Assembly (NCBI RefSeq): GCF_042695135.1
Contig: NZ_CP170547.1
Span: forward strand, 1,984,001-2,048,000
DNA length: 64,000 nucleotides
DNA from: Epilithonimonas sp042695135
Lineage (GTDB): Bacteria; Bacteroidota; Bacteroidia; Flavobacteriales; Weeksellaceae
Reading direction: 5' to 3'
In this document: positions 1-9,482 of the stretch, one piece after another
Layout: each line of letters opens with the position of its first letter
Position numbering within the stretch: position 1 is the stretch's first letter
The notes under the pieces: model-generated
Databases searched by the model: none
The model's input: the letters and a program-made list of their open reading frames with translations, nothing else
What the model was told of the DNA's origin: nothing
Position numbers and translations under genes: made by a program

Positions 1-1
1 A

Positions 2-850
2 GAATTTTCGGTTTCAGTTATAGAAAATGATTCATTATTTATTTTAAAATCAGACGAAAAAGAATTTTCATTCGGGAAAAAAGATGGATTATTAAAGTCA
101 GTTATTTTAGATAAAAAAGGTAAGAAAATAACCTTCAGAAACGGACCGGTTTTCGCGAACGGAAAAACAGAATTATCATCTATAAAATCTTTTGCAGAAG
201 GACAAAATCAAGTTATTCAAATTTCCTACAAAGACGGAAAAAAAGCAGTCTGGAAATTGAATCCGAATGGTATTTTAGAATTAAATTATGAATATTCGCT
301 TTCCGGAGACTACCAATTTGCAGGTGTAAGTTTTGATTATCCTGAAAATTATGTCATCAGCGCAAAATGGCTGGGCAAAGGCCCTTATCACGTGTGGAAA
401 AACCGTACTCAGGGACAGACTTATAATGTTTGGCAGAATTTGAAAAACTCAACCCGGACTGGTTTTTCACCTTGGATTTATCCTGAATTTAAAGGATATT
501 ATGATGATGTTTCGTGGTTGCAATTAGACACTGCAGAAGGTAAAATTACGATAGGAACAAAAGAAGAAAAGATGTTTGTAAGACTCTTTGATTTTTATGG
601 AATTTACGGTGCCGAAGGTTATCCGAAATTGCCGAGCGGAAATATTTCATTTTTAGATGCAATACCGTCTTTGGGAACTGTTTTAGCGTTTAACATTAAT
701 GATAAAACCGAATCTTTAGGACCGGAAAGTGAACTGAACAATCTCAACGGAACTTTCAAAAGAACGCTTTATTTCTATTTTGGTTTACCGGATTTAGGGG
801 ATGAAAATAAACAGTTTACAATGCCGAAAGAAAATATTTTAACAGATTAA
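2..850 (+). CDS. 3' part of a GH2-type glycosidase (probable beta-galactosidase)
   Basis: The frame is open from the first bases of the window, so this is the C-terminal ~282 residues of a longer protein whose start lies upstream; the first internal ATG at 257 is not a believable start. The stretch WLGKGPYHVWKNRTQG resembles the W-G-x-GP-Y-x-VWKNR motif I associate with the C-terminal domain of large Bacteroidota GH2 enzymes. The catalytic TIM barrel is not in the window, so activity cannot be checked. Its TAA shares one base with the ATG of the next gene, so the two are translationally coupled. In a rhamnogalacturonan locus a GH2 enzyme would be expected to remove galactose side chains; that role is inference. 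Confidence 0.6.
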   Translation, partial: EFSVSVIENDSLFILKSDEKEFSFGKKDGLLKSVILDKKGKKITFRNGPVFANGKTELSSIKSFAEGQNQVIQISYKDGKKAVWKLNPNGILELNYEYSLSGDYQFAGVSFDYPENYVISAKWLGKGPYHVWKNRTQGQTYNVWQNLKNSTRTGFSPWIYPEFKGYYDDVSWLQLDTAEGKITIGTKEEKMFVRLFDFYGIYGAEGYPKLPSGNISFLDAIPSLGTVLAFNINDKTESLGPESELNNLNGTFKRTLYFYFGLPDLGDENKQFTMPKENILTD

Positions 851-2175
851 TGATGAAGAATTGGATAAAATTTTTGACGCTTTTCTTAGGTTCGCTTTTG
901 TTTGCACAACAGACGACTTTCAAGTTTGATTTTGGCACAAACAGAACCGAAAATGGATTTATTCCAATCACTTCAACTTCAAAATTTGACAAAAAAATCG
1001 GCTACGGATTTATGGATGTTTCTGGTTTGAAATCCGTTGACAATGGAGGAAATGCATTGACAGGAGACTATATCACCAGCGACAAACCTTTCTATTTTTC
1101 GGTGGCAATTCCTGAAGGAAATTATGATATTCAACTGAATTTAGGTGATACAAAAGGAACTTCGGAAACAACAGTTCGTGTCGAAAACCGTCGATTGATG
1201 TTGAGTGATATCAAAACAAAACAAGGCGAAGTTATCGAAAAACAAATCACAGTTCATGTAAAAGACAGCATTATCCGAAATCAGGAAGGCGCTCAAATCG
1301 GAATTGTAAAATTAAAACCGAGAGAAAAAAAATACCTGCATTGGGATAATTTATTGACAATCGAATTCAACGATAAAGCACCGAAAGTTGCCGCAATTAC
1401 CATTCAGCTAAACACAGCAGCCAAAACCATTTACATCACTGGAGATTCTACAGTCGTTGATGCACAGTACGAGCCTTGGGCGTCTTGGGGACAAATGTTT
1501 CCTTATTTTCTGGTTCCAAATCAGGTTGTCGTTGCGAATTATGCCGAAAGTGGCGAAACGTTGAAAGCCTTTGAAGACCGCCACCGAATTGATAAAATCT
1601 GGAATAAAATAAAACCCGGAGATTATCTCTTTATTGAGTTTGGACACAATGATCAGAAGTCTGGAAACAGTACAAAATCCGGCTACAGAAAAAGATTAAC
1701 AGAGTGGATTCATAAAGCCAAACAATTGGGAGCAATTCCTGTTTTGGTCACCTCAATGAACCGTCATGTTTTCGATGAGAATAATAAAATCGTCAATACT
1801 TTGGATGATTTTCCGGATGCGATGCGAGAAATTGCAAAAACGGAAAATGTATATTTAATCGATTTAAATACAATGAGCAAAACGCTTTTTGAAGCGATGG
1901 GACCGGAAAATTCTAAGAAAGCGTTCGTTTATTATCCTGCAAACAGCTATCCTAATCAGCCGACAGCTTTGGCGGATGATACACATTTTAATACTTATGG
2001 CGCTTACGAATTGGCAAAATGTTTCGTGAAAAGTATTGTCGATCAAAAGTTACCTTTGAGTAAATTTGTTTCCAAAAATTACAAAGGTTTTGACCCAAAT
2101 AAACCCGATGCTGTTGAAGATTTTCATTGGCCGGAAAGCATTTTTATGGAATCTTTGAAGCCTGATGGAAATTAA
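850..2175 (+). CDS. Rhamnogalacturonan acetylesterase (CE12, SGNH hydrolase)
   Basis: Secreted or periplasmic esterase expected to remove acetyl groups from the rhamnogalacturonan backbone so that lyases and hydrolases can act. Residues 1-19 are a signal peptide ending ...LLFAQ. Residues ~20-190 look like a beta-rich carbohydrate-binding module (starting TTFKFDFG), and the SGNH domain fills ~193-425. The GDS nucleophile motif is at 198-200 (Ser200), an FGHND block at 264-268 supplies the oxyanion Asn, and DDTH at 376-379 gives the D-x-x-H catalytic pair. The start overlaps the upstream stop by one base; a second ATG follows directly at 853. The next gene begins 12 bases after the stop. Two-domain CE12 proteins of this size are usual in Bacteroidota pectin loci. 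Confidence 0.88.
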   Translation: MMKNWIKFLTLFLGSLLFAQQTTFKFDFGTNRTENGFIPITSTSKFDKKIGYGFMDVSGLKSVDNGGNALTGDYITSDKPFYFSVAIPEGNYDIQLNLGDTKGTSETTVRVENRRLMLSDIKTKQGEVIEKQITVHVKDSIIRNQEGAQIGIVKLKPREKKYLHWDNLLTIEFNDKAPKVAAITIQLNTAAKTIYITGDSTVVDAQYEPWASWGQMFPYFLVPNQVVVANYAESGETLKAFEDRHRIDKIWNKIKPGDYLFIEFGHNDQKSGNSTKSGYRKRLTEWIHKAKQLGAIPVLVTSMNRHVFDENNKIVNTLDDFPDAMREIAKTENVYLIDLNTMSKTLFEAMGPENSKKAFVYYPANSYPNQPTALADDTHFNTYGAYELAKCFVKSIVDQKLPLSKFVSKNYKGFDPNKPDAVEDFHWPESIFMESLKPDGN

Positions 2176-2187
2176 TAAAATAAGAAA

Positions 2188-4965
2188 ATGAAGATTCAAA
2201 ATATTGTCAAATTAAGTTTAATCTGTTTTACCTTTGGAAATCTCTCCGCACAGAATCCGTGGCCAAAAGCTACTGAAACCGCAAAACCTTGGACACGTTG
2301 GTGGTGGATGGGAAATGCTGTTGATGAAAAAGGATTGGATAAACAGTTGACAACACTTAATAAAGCAGGTTTTGGAGGCGTTGAAATCGTTCCGATTTAC
2401 GGAGCGAAAGGTTTTGAAAATCAATATATCAATTATCTCTCTCCTGAATGGATGAAAATGCTACATTTCACCACAAACAAAGCAAAAAGCCTGAATATGG
2501 GCGTTGATATGTCGGTTGGAACAGGCTGGCCAATTGGCGGACCGCAAGTTGATGAACAGGATGCAGCGACAAAAATGATTGTTCAGACGTACACTATTGA
2601 TTCAGGTGAAAATTTTTCAGAAAAAATTGTTCTGAAAGATGAAAAACAAAAGAATTTAAAAACCATAAAACTTAATATTGTAACCGCTTACAATGAGAAA
2701 AATGAAGCCTTCATTTTAACGGATAAAGTCAACAGCGAAGGTGTTTTAAACTGGAAACCAGCGACAGGGAAATGGACAATTTACGCAGTTTTTGTGGGTA
2801 AGACTTTGCAAAAAGTAAAACGTGCTGCTCCGGGTGGTGAAGGTTATACTTTAGACCATTTTTCTCCCGATGCAACAAAAGATTATCTCAAAACTTTCGA
2901 TAAGGCTTTCGGAAATTCAAACTACGGAATCCGTTCTTTTTTCAATGACAGTTACGAAGTTTATAACGCAGATTGGACGCCGGATTTTTTAAGTGAATTC
3001 AAGAAAAGGCGAGGTTACGATTTAAGTCCGTACATCAAATATTTGGTTAGTGATGAGCAAAGCGAAATTGCTGGAAGAGTAAAATCGGATTACAGAGAAA
3101 CTTTGAGCGAATTGATTTTAAATAATTTTACCAAAGATTTCACCGACTGGGCACATTCTAAGAACTCAAAAAATACCAATCAGGCACACGGTTCACCAGG
3201 AAATTTATTGGATTTATACGCCGCAGTTGACATTCCTGAATCTGAAACTTTTGGAAGCTCTGTTTTTGAAATTCCGGGCTTGAGGAGAGACAGCACAGAT
3301 ATTCAGAAATCGGATATGCCGGATTTTAATATGCTGAAATTTGCTTCGTCTGCTGCGAATGTTACAGGCAAAAAATTGACTTCAAACGAGACTTTTACCT
3401 GGCTGACAGAACATTTCAAAACCTCTTGGTCTCAGGCAAAACCCGAAGTGGAACAAGTGTTTTTGTCAGGAATTAATCACGTTTTTTACCACGGAACAAC
3501 TTACACGCCGGCCGATGTTCCTTTTCCGGGTTGGCTGTTTTATGCCTCGGTGAATTTCGTTCCTGAAAATAGTTTGTGGCCACATTTGGAAGGATTAAAT
3601 TCTTATATTGAACGTACGCAATCTGTTTTGCAAAGCGGAAAATCGGATAATGAACTATTAATTTACTGGCCGATTTATGACACTTGGTCAAGTCCAAAAG
3701 GGAAGGATGTTGCTTTCAAAGTTCATAATGTTGAAAAATGGCTGCAACCGACAACTTTTTACAAAGATCTGAAGGAATTGAGTAAAATTGGATATTCTTT
3801 GGATATGATTTCGGATAAAATGATTAGCGAATCTAAGTCTGAAAATCAGAAAATTCAGGTTTCAAAAGAAGCATCTTCTTATCAGGTTTTGATTATTCCT
3901 GAATTGACTTATTTGCCAGAAACTACTTTAAAAAACATCCTAGATTTAGCTCAAAACGGCGCTTCAATTATTTTCCAAAACGAACCAAAAGATATTCCCG
4001 GAAATTTTGAAGTGGAGAAAAGAAGAAATCAATTAAAATCTTTGTGGAATCAAATTCTGTTTCAAAATCAAGCTGGAAATGTAAAAATCGCAAACGTTGG
4101 AAAAGGAAAAATTGTCTTAAGTTCTGATGTGGCAAAAGGTTTAGAGTTATTAAAAATCGAAAGAGAAAAATTGACCGATACCGGATTGAAATTCGTACGA
4201 AGAAACTTTGATGGCGGAAAATATTATTACATTGTCAATTATACTTCCAAGGAAATCAATCAAAATATTCCGCTGAATTTTATCGGAAAACAAGTCACTT
4301 TAATGAATCCTAAAAACGGTGATTTCGGACTTGCTCAGACTCAGAATAATTCAGTTAGAGTTCAACTGAAATCTGGGGAATCTTTAATTATAAAAGTTTC
4401 AGAAAATGCAGATAATTCAATTTCAAAATGGAATTACATTGAGAAAACAGACACGCCGATTATTTTAAACCAACCTTGGAATTTGTCTTTCAAAGAAGGC
4501 GGTCCCGAACTTCCGAAATCCCAGACTTTAAAAAAACTGGAACCCTGGACGAATTTCTCAGAAGATCCTGCAACACAAAGCTTTTCAGGGACCGGCGTTT
4601 ACACAACTACTTTGAATTTAAATAAAAAAAATACAGACGATTATCTTTTGAAATTTGACAAACTCTACGAAAGTGCAAAAATAATTGTCAATGGTCAGGA
4701 AGCCGGAATTGTCTGGAGCATTCCGTTCGAAATTAACATTGGAAAATACTTGAAAAAAGGTAAAAATAATATTCAGATTGAAGTCTGTAATCTGATGGCC
4801 AACAGAATCCGTTATATGGATCAGAACAAGATTATTTGGCGAAATTACAACGAAATCAATTTTGTAAACGTCGACTATAAAGCCTTCGACGCATCCAAAT
4901 GGAAAGTTCAAATTTCAGGCTTGGATGGACAGATTCAAATAATTCCAGTAACTTACTCGAAATAA
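2188..4965 (+). CDS. Alpha-L-rhamnosidase, family GH106
   Basis: Removes alpha-linked L-rhamnose from pectic oligosaccharides. A signal peptide ends near residue 22 (...GNLSAQ). The mature start with KPWTRWWWMGNAVDE and the following block KAGFGGVEIVPIYG are hallmarks of GH106. Glu residues in PESETFGSS and SNETFTWLTEHF are candidates for the catalytic acids; I did not align them to a solved structure. The last ~150 residues form a GH2-like jelly-roll (GTGVYTTTLNLN ... VNGQEAGIVWSIPFEINI). At 925 residues the length is normal. It lies 12 bases after the CE12 gene and 12 bases before the next, so it is in the same operon. The released rhamnose feeds RhaT and the rha genes downstream. Confidence 0.9.
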   Translation: MKIQNIVKLSLICFTFGNLSAQNPWPKATETAKPWTRWWWMGNAVDEKGLDKQLTTLNKAGFGGVEIVPIYGAKGFENQYINYLSPEWMKMLHFTTNKAKSLNMGVDMSVGTGWPIGGPQVDEQDAATKMIVQTYTIDSGENFSEKIVLKDEKQKNLKTIKLNIVTAYNEKNEAFILTDKVNSEGVLNWKPATGKWTIYAVFVGKTLQKVKRAAPGGEGYTLDHFSPDATKDYLKTFDKAFGNSNYGIRSFFNDSYEVYNADWTPDFLSEFKKRRGYDLSPYIKYLVSDEQSEIAGRVKSDYRETLSELILNNFTKDFTDWAHSKNSKNTNQAHGSPGNLLDLYAAVDIPESETFGSSVFEIPGLRRDSTDIQKSDMPDFNMLKFASSAANVTGKKLTSNETFTWLTEHFKTSWSQAKPEVEQVFLSGINHVFYHGTTYTPADVPFPGWLFYASVNFVPENSLWPHLEGLNSYIERTQSVLQSGKSDNELLIYWPIYDTWSSPKGKDVAFKVHNVEKWLQPTTFYKDLKELSKIGYSLDMISDKMISESKSENQKIQVSKEASSYQVLIIPELTYLPETTLKNILDLAQNGASIIFQNEPKDIPGNFEVEKRRNQLKSLWNQILFQNQAGNVKIANVGKGKIVLSSDVAKGLELLKIEREKLTDTGLKFVRRNFDGGKYYYIVNYTSKEINQNIPLNFIGKQVTLMNPKNGDFGLAQTQNNSVRVQLKSGESLIIKVSENADNSISKWNYIEKTDTPIILNQPWNLSFKEGGPELPKSQTLKKLEPWTNFSEDPATQSFSGTGVYTTTLNLNKKNTDDYLLKFDKLYESAKIIVNGQEAGIVWSIPFEINIGKYLKKGKNNIQIEVCNLMANRIRYMDQNKIIWRNYNEINFVNVDYKAFDASKWKVQISGLDGQIQIIPVTYSK

Positions 4966-5022
4966 AATTTAAACAAAATGAAATCGAAGATTCACGAATA
5001 CCAAACTGAAAATAAGAAAAAT

Positions 5023-5826
5023 ATGAGTAAGCATAAATTTTTAACAAAAATCGCATTTGGAGCCTGTCTTTTGACGGCTGGTTTTTACTATTCTCAAGTG
5101 AAACCAAAAGTTGTTCTGGATAATTTTTTCAACAACGAAAAAAGAGAAAATAAAGAAACTAAAGCGCTGGAATCATGGCATTACACCTGGGAAGATACGA
5201 CGAACGGCGGATTTTCTTTATTGGGTCAAATTTTCAGAAAGCAAGGCGCAGAAATTAGTACTTTGAAAACGGCTCCTTCCAAAAAAGACTTAAAAACTGC
5301 CAATGTTTACATCATTGTAGATCCTGATATTGACAAGGAAGCTTACGAAGGAAAAGCAAATCTGATCGATTCCAAAAGCATCAAAAACCTGGTGAATTGG
5401 GTTAAAAAAGGCGGCGTTCTGGTTTTGTTGAGCAACGATCACGGCAATTCGGAATTTGAACATTTCAACCTATTGGCGGGAGAATTCGGAATTCATTTCA
5501 ACGATGACAGTTATAACAGAGTTCAGGGAAGACAGTTTGAACAAGGCGCGGTGAACGTTCCTTCTGGAAATGAAATTTTTTCTGCACAGAAATTATATAT
5601 GAAAGAGGTGAGTTCGATTAATGTAAAAGATCCGGCTAAAGCCATTCTGACAGCGGAAGGTAAAAACATTGGAGCGATTGCAAAATTCGGGAAAGGGACG
5701 GTTTTCGCATTGGGCGATCCTTGGTGCTATAATGAATATATCGATGGCAAAAAACTGACTGCAGATTTTACCAATTTCCAGGGAACGGAAGAATGGGTGA
5801 AATGGTTGTTGAAGCAAACTAAATAA
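5023..5826 (+). CDS. Secreted amidotransferase-fold (DUF4350-like) protein
   Basis: The frame opens with an ATG at 4978, but the ATG at 5023 gives a clean signal peptide (MSKHKFLTKIAFGACLLTAG ending YYSQ), so I prefer 5023. Earlier residues would be a hydrophilic tail in front of the signal. The mature protein has an alternating beta/alpha pattern: ESWHYTWEDTTNGGFSLLG, NVYIIVDPD, WVKKGGVLVLLSNDHGN, FGKGTVFALGDPW. From memory, this matches the C-terminal domain carried by many Bacteroidota GH88/GH105 proteins. Here it is a separate polypeptide, and the GH105 enzyme sits two genes downstream without it. I see no Cys-His-Glu amidotransferase triad, so it is probably not an enzyme of that class. 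A carbohydrate-binding or accessory role is a guess. Confidence 0.6.
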   Translation: MSKHKFLTKIAFGACLLTAGFYYSQVKPKVVLDNFFNNEKRENKETKALESWHYTWEDTTNGGFSLLGQIFRKQGAEISTLKTAPSKKDLKTANVYIIVDPDIDKEAYEGKANLIDSKSIKNLVNWVKKGGVLVLLSNDHGNSEFEHFNLLAGEFGIHFNDDSYNRVQGRQFEQGAVNVPSGNEIFSAQKLYMKEVSSINVKDPAKAILTAEGKNIGAIAKFGKGTVFALGDPWCYNEYIDGKKLTADFTNFQGTEEWVKWLLKQTK

Positions 5827-5871
5827 TAAGGTTTGTGCAATCGATTGAACTTAGGTTATTAATTTTTTTTT

Positions 5872-5978
5872 TGGCAGCTTTATCCGCCTTCCACTCCCAA
5901 TCTTTTTTGCAGCCGATTTCAGTTTAAATAAAACTCTAAGACCTCACAAAAAAGGATTTCCGTTCAAGTCGGGCTGCA
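5872..5978. repeat. Long imperfect inverted repeat, family E copy 1
   Basis: Two arms of roughly 35 bases (left about 5874-5911, right about 5945-5977) face each other. The left arm holds ATCTTTTTTG and the right arm CAAAAAAGGAT, with outer GCAGC/GCTGC. The same layout with related arm sequence occurs at 53891-53996. It occupies most of the gap between the amidotransferase-fold gene and the PL11 gene. It could fold as an RNA hairpin and act as a partial terminator, or be a small non-autonomous element. Confidence 0.6.
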
Positions 5979-6041
5979 GATTCAACGTTCCAAAAATTGA
6001 TTTCAAAATTTGACTTGTAATTTTTATAATATTTAAAATAT

Positions 6042-6107
6042 CAATAGGAGCGGGCTTTAGCCCGCTTACAAATCGCAACAGGAAATTGGCTTTAGCCGAA
6101 ACTTACT
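6042..6107. repeat. Palindromic intergenic repeat, family A copy 1
   Basis: It contains the hairpin AGCGGGCTTTAGCCCGCT (7-base stem at 6049-6055/6060-6066, loop TTTA) and a second short hairpin GGC-TTTA-GCC near 6088-6096. A 24-base identical core recurs at 22459-22482, again followed by the second small hairpin. It lies just upstream of the PL11 gene. Confidence 0.75.
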
Positions 6108-6125
6108 AAAAATCAATAAAGAATT

Positions 6126-8000
6126 ATGAGCATAAAATTTAATCTGATTTTGTTTTCAACTCTTTTTTCAGGATTATTATCTGCACAAAGACAGATGGAA
6201 TATCTGAAAAGAGGAATTGTCGTTATCCCTGCAGATACCGGAGTTTTTGTAAGCTGGCGACTGCTCGGAACAGAAGCTCAGAACACTCAGTTTGATCTTT
6301 ACAGAACCGAAAATAATTCAACCAAAAAACTGAATGCAAAACCGTTACTCAACGAAACAAACTTCCTTGACAAAACAGCGGATAAAGCTAAGAATTACAC
6401 CTATTTCGTAAAATCCAATACGCAGGATAAGTCTATTGATATTGATTCTGCACAATATGTCGCAAACCAGAAACCTTACTTTTCAATTCCTTTGAAAACA
6501 CCAGCCGGATATACACCAAATGACGCTTCGGTTGCAGATCTTGATGGCGACGGCGAGTACGAAATTATCCTTCATCAAACCGGAAGATCAAAAGACAACA
6601 GTCAGCCTGGTATTACAGATGAACCGATTATTCAGGCTTATAAAATGAACGGGAAGTTTCTGTGGGAAATTTATTTAGGAAAAAATATCCGCGAAGGAGC
6701 ACATTACACTCAGTTTTTGGTTTACGATCTGGATCAGGACGGCAAAGCTGAAATCGTGATGAAAACTGCAGACGGAACAAAAGATGGTAAAGGAAAATTC
6801 ATTGGAGATCCGACAAAAAACTACGTCAATGAAAAAGGTTACATACTTTCAGGTCCCGAATATCTGACGGTATTCAACGGAGAAACCGGAGCAGAAATCA
6901 ATACTGTCAATTATCAGGTTCCAAGATTTTCCGGCAGTTTGACTCCAACCGATGAGCAGATGACCGAAACCTGGGGCGATGCAAAAGGAAACCGCATAGA
7001 CAGATTTCTCGGTGCTGTTGCTTATCTGGACGGTAAAACACCAAGTGTAATTATGTCGAGAGGTTATTACACAAGAACTGCAATTGCAGCCTGGGATTAT
7101 AAAGATAAAAAACTCAGTCTGAGATGGCTTTTTGACACAGAAAGTTCTGAAGAAAATAAGCAATACCGTGGACAGGGAAATCATAATCTCACGATTGCTG
7201 ATGTTGATAATGACGGAAAAGATGAGATTATTTATGGCGCAATGACGGTTGATGACAATGGGAAAGTGTTAAATAGCACAGGTTACGGTCACGGTGATGC
7301 TTTGCACGTTGGTGATCTTGATCCGTCAAATCCGGGATTAGAAATCTTTGATATTCAGGAGAGGTTTGATGATGCAGGGGCACATTTCCGCGATGGTAAA
7401 ACAGGAAAGGTATTGTGGAAATTACCATCTTTAATCTATAGCAAACAAGGCAAATTCCAAGGTCCGGGAAGAGGATTGTCCTTAAATATCGATCCACGCT
7501 ATGACGGTTCCGAATGCTGGGCTGCCGGAGCTGGAGTTAAAGGTCTTTACGATGCAAAAGGAAATAAAATCAGCGACAGAAACCCGTCTGTTAATATGGG
7601 AATCTATTGGGACGGCGATTTTTTAAGCGAAATTCTAGACGGAACTTCTGTATCAAAATGGGACTGGAAGAATGAAAAATCAAACTTAATTTTTGATGCG
7701 AAAACTTTCCAATGTGAATCCAATAACGGTACTAAGAAAAACCCTGCTTTGGTCGCCGATTTATTCGGAGATTGGCGTGAGGAAGTGATGTACAGAACTG
7801 CAGATAACCAGGAACTTAGGATCTTCAGCACGACCATTCCGACAACGCATAGATTATACACTTTGATGCACAATCCGCAATACCGATTGAGTATTGTCTG
7901 GCAAAATGTAGGTTACAATCAGCCTCCGCACACGGATTATTACCTGGATGAATCTGTGAAAGAAGTTCCAAAACCGAATATTACTATAATAAAACGTTGA
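6126..8000 (+). CDS. Rhamnogalacturonan lyase, family PL11
   Basis: Cuts the galacturonate-rhamnose backbone of rhamnogalacturonan by beta-elimination, giving the unsaturated ends that GH105 later removes. A signal peptide ends ...LLSAQ (residue ~20). Residues ~23-110 form an N-terminal beta domain (RQMEYLKRGIVVIPADTGVFVSWRLLG). The remainder is the beta-propeller with repeated calcium-binding aspartate loops: DLDGDGEYEI, DLDQDGKAEI, DVDNDGKDEI. GQGNHNLTIADV and PHTDYYLDE near the end are also typical of YesW/YesX-type PL11 enzymes. The 624-residue length is normal. Repeats fill the gap before it (5827-6125), and no clear promoter was recognised there. Confidence 0.92.
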   Translation: MSIKFNLILFSTLFSGLLSAQRQMEYLKRGIVVIPADTGVFVSWRLLGTEAQNTQFDLYRTENNSTKKLNAKPLLNETNFLDKTADKAKNYTYFVKSNTQDKSIDIDSAQYVANQKPYFSIPLKTPAGYTPNDASVADLDGDGEYEIILHQTGRSKDNSQPGITDEPIIQAYKMNGKFLWEIYLGKNIREGAHYTQFLVYDLDQDGKAEIVMKTADGTKDGKGKFIGDPTKNYVNEKGYILSGPEYLTVFNGETGAEINTVNYQVPRFSGSLTPTDEQMTETWGDAKGNRIDRFLGAVAYLDGKTPSVIMSRGYYTRTAIAAWDYKDKKLSLRWLFDTESSEENKQYRGQGNHNLTIADVDNDGKDEIIYGAMTVDDNGKVLNSTGYGHGDALHVGDLDPSNPGLEIFDIQERFDDAGAHFRDGKTGKVLWKLPSLIYSKQGKFQGPGRGLSLNIDPRYDGSECWAAGAGVKGLYDAKGNKISDRNPSVNMGIYWDGDFLSEILDGTSVSKWDWKNEKSNLIFDAKTFQCESNNGTKKNPALVADLFGDWREEVMYRTADNQELRIFSTTIPTTHRLYTLMHNPQYRLSIVWQNVGYNQPPHTDYYLDESVKEVPKPNITIIKR

Positions 8001-8070
8001 AACAAATAGGTTTAGAAGCTATTCCTAAAATAAATTTTGCTCATTCCAAACAAATTTTCATTAAAATCGG

Positions 8071-8150
8071 TGTGCTCCGTAGGAGCAATATGTTTGTAGA
8101 TAATAATTAATAAAAGAAGCGGAGCTCCGTAGGAGCGAGACCTTTAGAAT
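8071..8150. repeat. Palindromic intergenic repeats, family B (two copies)
   Basis: Two modules lie in tandem: GTGCTCCGTAGGAGCA at 8072-8087, followed by ATATGTTTGTAG, and GGAGCTCCGTAGGAGCG at 8121-8137. Each forms a small hairpin of GCTCC with GGAGC around a CGTA/GTA loop. The same core and the same ATATGTTTGTAG tail recur at 22611-22682. Copies fill most of the 216-base gap before the GH105 gene. Confidence 0.75.
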
Positions 8151-8216
8151 AATTAAAATAGGATAGATGTGGAAATATCCGAAAGTAATTTTAGAATCAT
8201 AAAAAAATAAAATATT

Positions 8217-9380
8217 ATGAAAAAAGTTTTTATAAAAAATAGTCTTTTTGCATTGTTGATAGGAGTCTTATCCTCGTGCTCGGTTCAGAAATCAACGACA
8301 GAAAAAGAGGTCTATCTTCCTAACAAAAAAGAAGTTCTGGAAGTTTCAAGACGAGCCAACCAATATTTTATGAACAAATGGCCGGATACAGGGAAGGAAA
8401 TCGTCGGAAAAAAAGTATGGCCAAGTAATCTGTGGACGCGCGCCGTTTACTATGAAGGATTAATTGCCTTGTACAAAGTTGATCCTAAAAAAGAATACTA
8501 TGATTACGCCGTATCCTGGTCAGAAAACCACAAGTGGAATATGATGCGCGACACTTATACCCGTAATGCAGACAACCAGGCTTGTGGACAAACTTATCTT
8601 GACCTTTATGAAATAGATGGCAGAAAGAACCCGGAGAGAATCAAATTTGTGAAAGCCTCCATAGACAGTATGATGGCAACCAATAAAGTTGACGACTGGT
8701 GGTGGATCGATGCCTTGCAAATGGGAATGCCGCTTTTCACAAAACTTGGTAAAGCCACTGGTGAGCAAAAATATTATGATAGAAATTATGAAATGTATGC
8801 CTTCACAAAATATAAGCACGGAGGAAGTGGCTTATACAATCCCAAAGACAAGCTTTGGTGGAGAGACAAAAGCTTTGTTCCGCCTTACACAGAACCAAAC
8901 GGAGAAGATTGTTATTGGAGCCGAGGAAACGGCTGGGTTGTAGCTGCTTTGGTCCGGACGCTTGAAGATACGCCTAAGTCAGATCCTCATTATCAGGAAT
9001 ATCTGCAGGATTATAAAGATCTTTTATCGGCATTGATTCCAATCCAGAGAGAAGATGGATTCTGGAATGCAAGTCTTCACGACCCAACTAATTTCGGAGG
9101 AAAAGAAATGACCGGAACCGCCCTTTTCGTTTACGGAATGGCTTATGGAATCAATAAAGGCTTGATCGATAGAAAAATTTATTTGCCAATTGTTATAAAA
9201 GCCTGGAACGCTATTGCAAAAGATTCTGTGCAGCCAAATGGATTTCTGGGCTGGGTTCAGGGTACAGGCAAAGAGCCTAAAGATGGTCAGCCGCTTGCTG
9301 CGGACAAAGAACCGGATTTTGAAGATTACGGTTTAGGCTGTCTGTTACTTGCGGGGAGTGAGGTTTATAAATTAAAATAA
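8217..9380 (+). CDS. Unsaturated rhamnogalacturonyl hydrolase, GH105, lipoprotein
   Basis: Removes the unsaturated galacturonyl residue from oligosaccharides made by the PL11 lyase. Residues 1-21 are a lipoprotein signal with lipobox LSSC (Cys21), so it is membrane-anchored. The (alpha/alpha)6 barrel carries VWPSNLWTRAVYYEGL, the DDWWWIDALQMGMP block whose Asp165 corresponds to the expected catalytic Asp of YteR-type enzymes, and CYWSRGNGWVVAAL. 387 residues is the normal single-domain length. The C-terminal domain often fused to this family is missing and occurs as a separate gene at 5023-5826. RhaT follows 102 bases downstream on the same strand. Confidence 0.92.
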   Translation: MKKVFIKNSLFALLIGVLSSCSVQKSTTEKEVYLPNKKEVLEVSRRANQYFMNKWPDTGKEIVGKKVWPSNLWTRAVYYEGLIALYKVDPKKEYYDYAVSWSENHKWNMMRDTYTRNADNQACGQTYLDLYEIDGRKNPERIKFVKASIDSMMATNKVDDWWWIDALQMGMPLFTKLGKATGEQKYYDRNYEMYAFTKYKHGGSGLYNPKDKLWWRDKSFVPPYTEPNGEDCYWSRGNGWVVAALVRTLEDTPKSDPHYQEYLQDYKDLLSALIPIQREDGFWNASLHDPTNFGGKEMTGTALFVYGMAYGINKGLIDRKIYLPIVIKAWNAIAKDSVQPNGFLGWVQGTGKEPKDGQPLAADKEPDFEDYGLGCLLLAGSEVYKLK

Positions 9381-9482
9381 GGAATATTTTATTTTTCTTA
9401 GATAAATTTACAGGCATGACACTACAAGATGCGTAGTTGTTAACATAACAGTAATTTTCAGATTCAAGCAATACGATAAATT

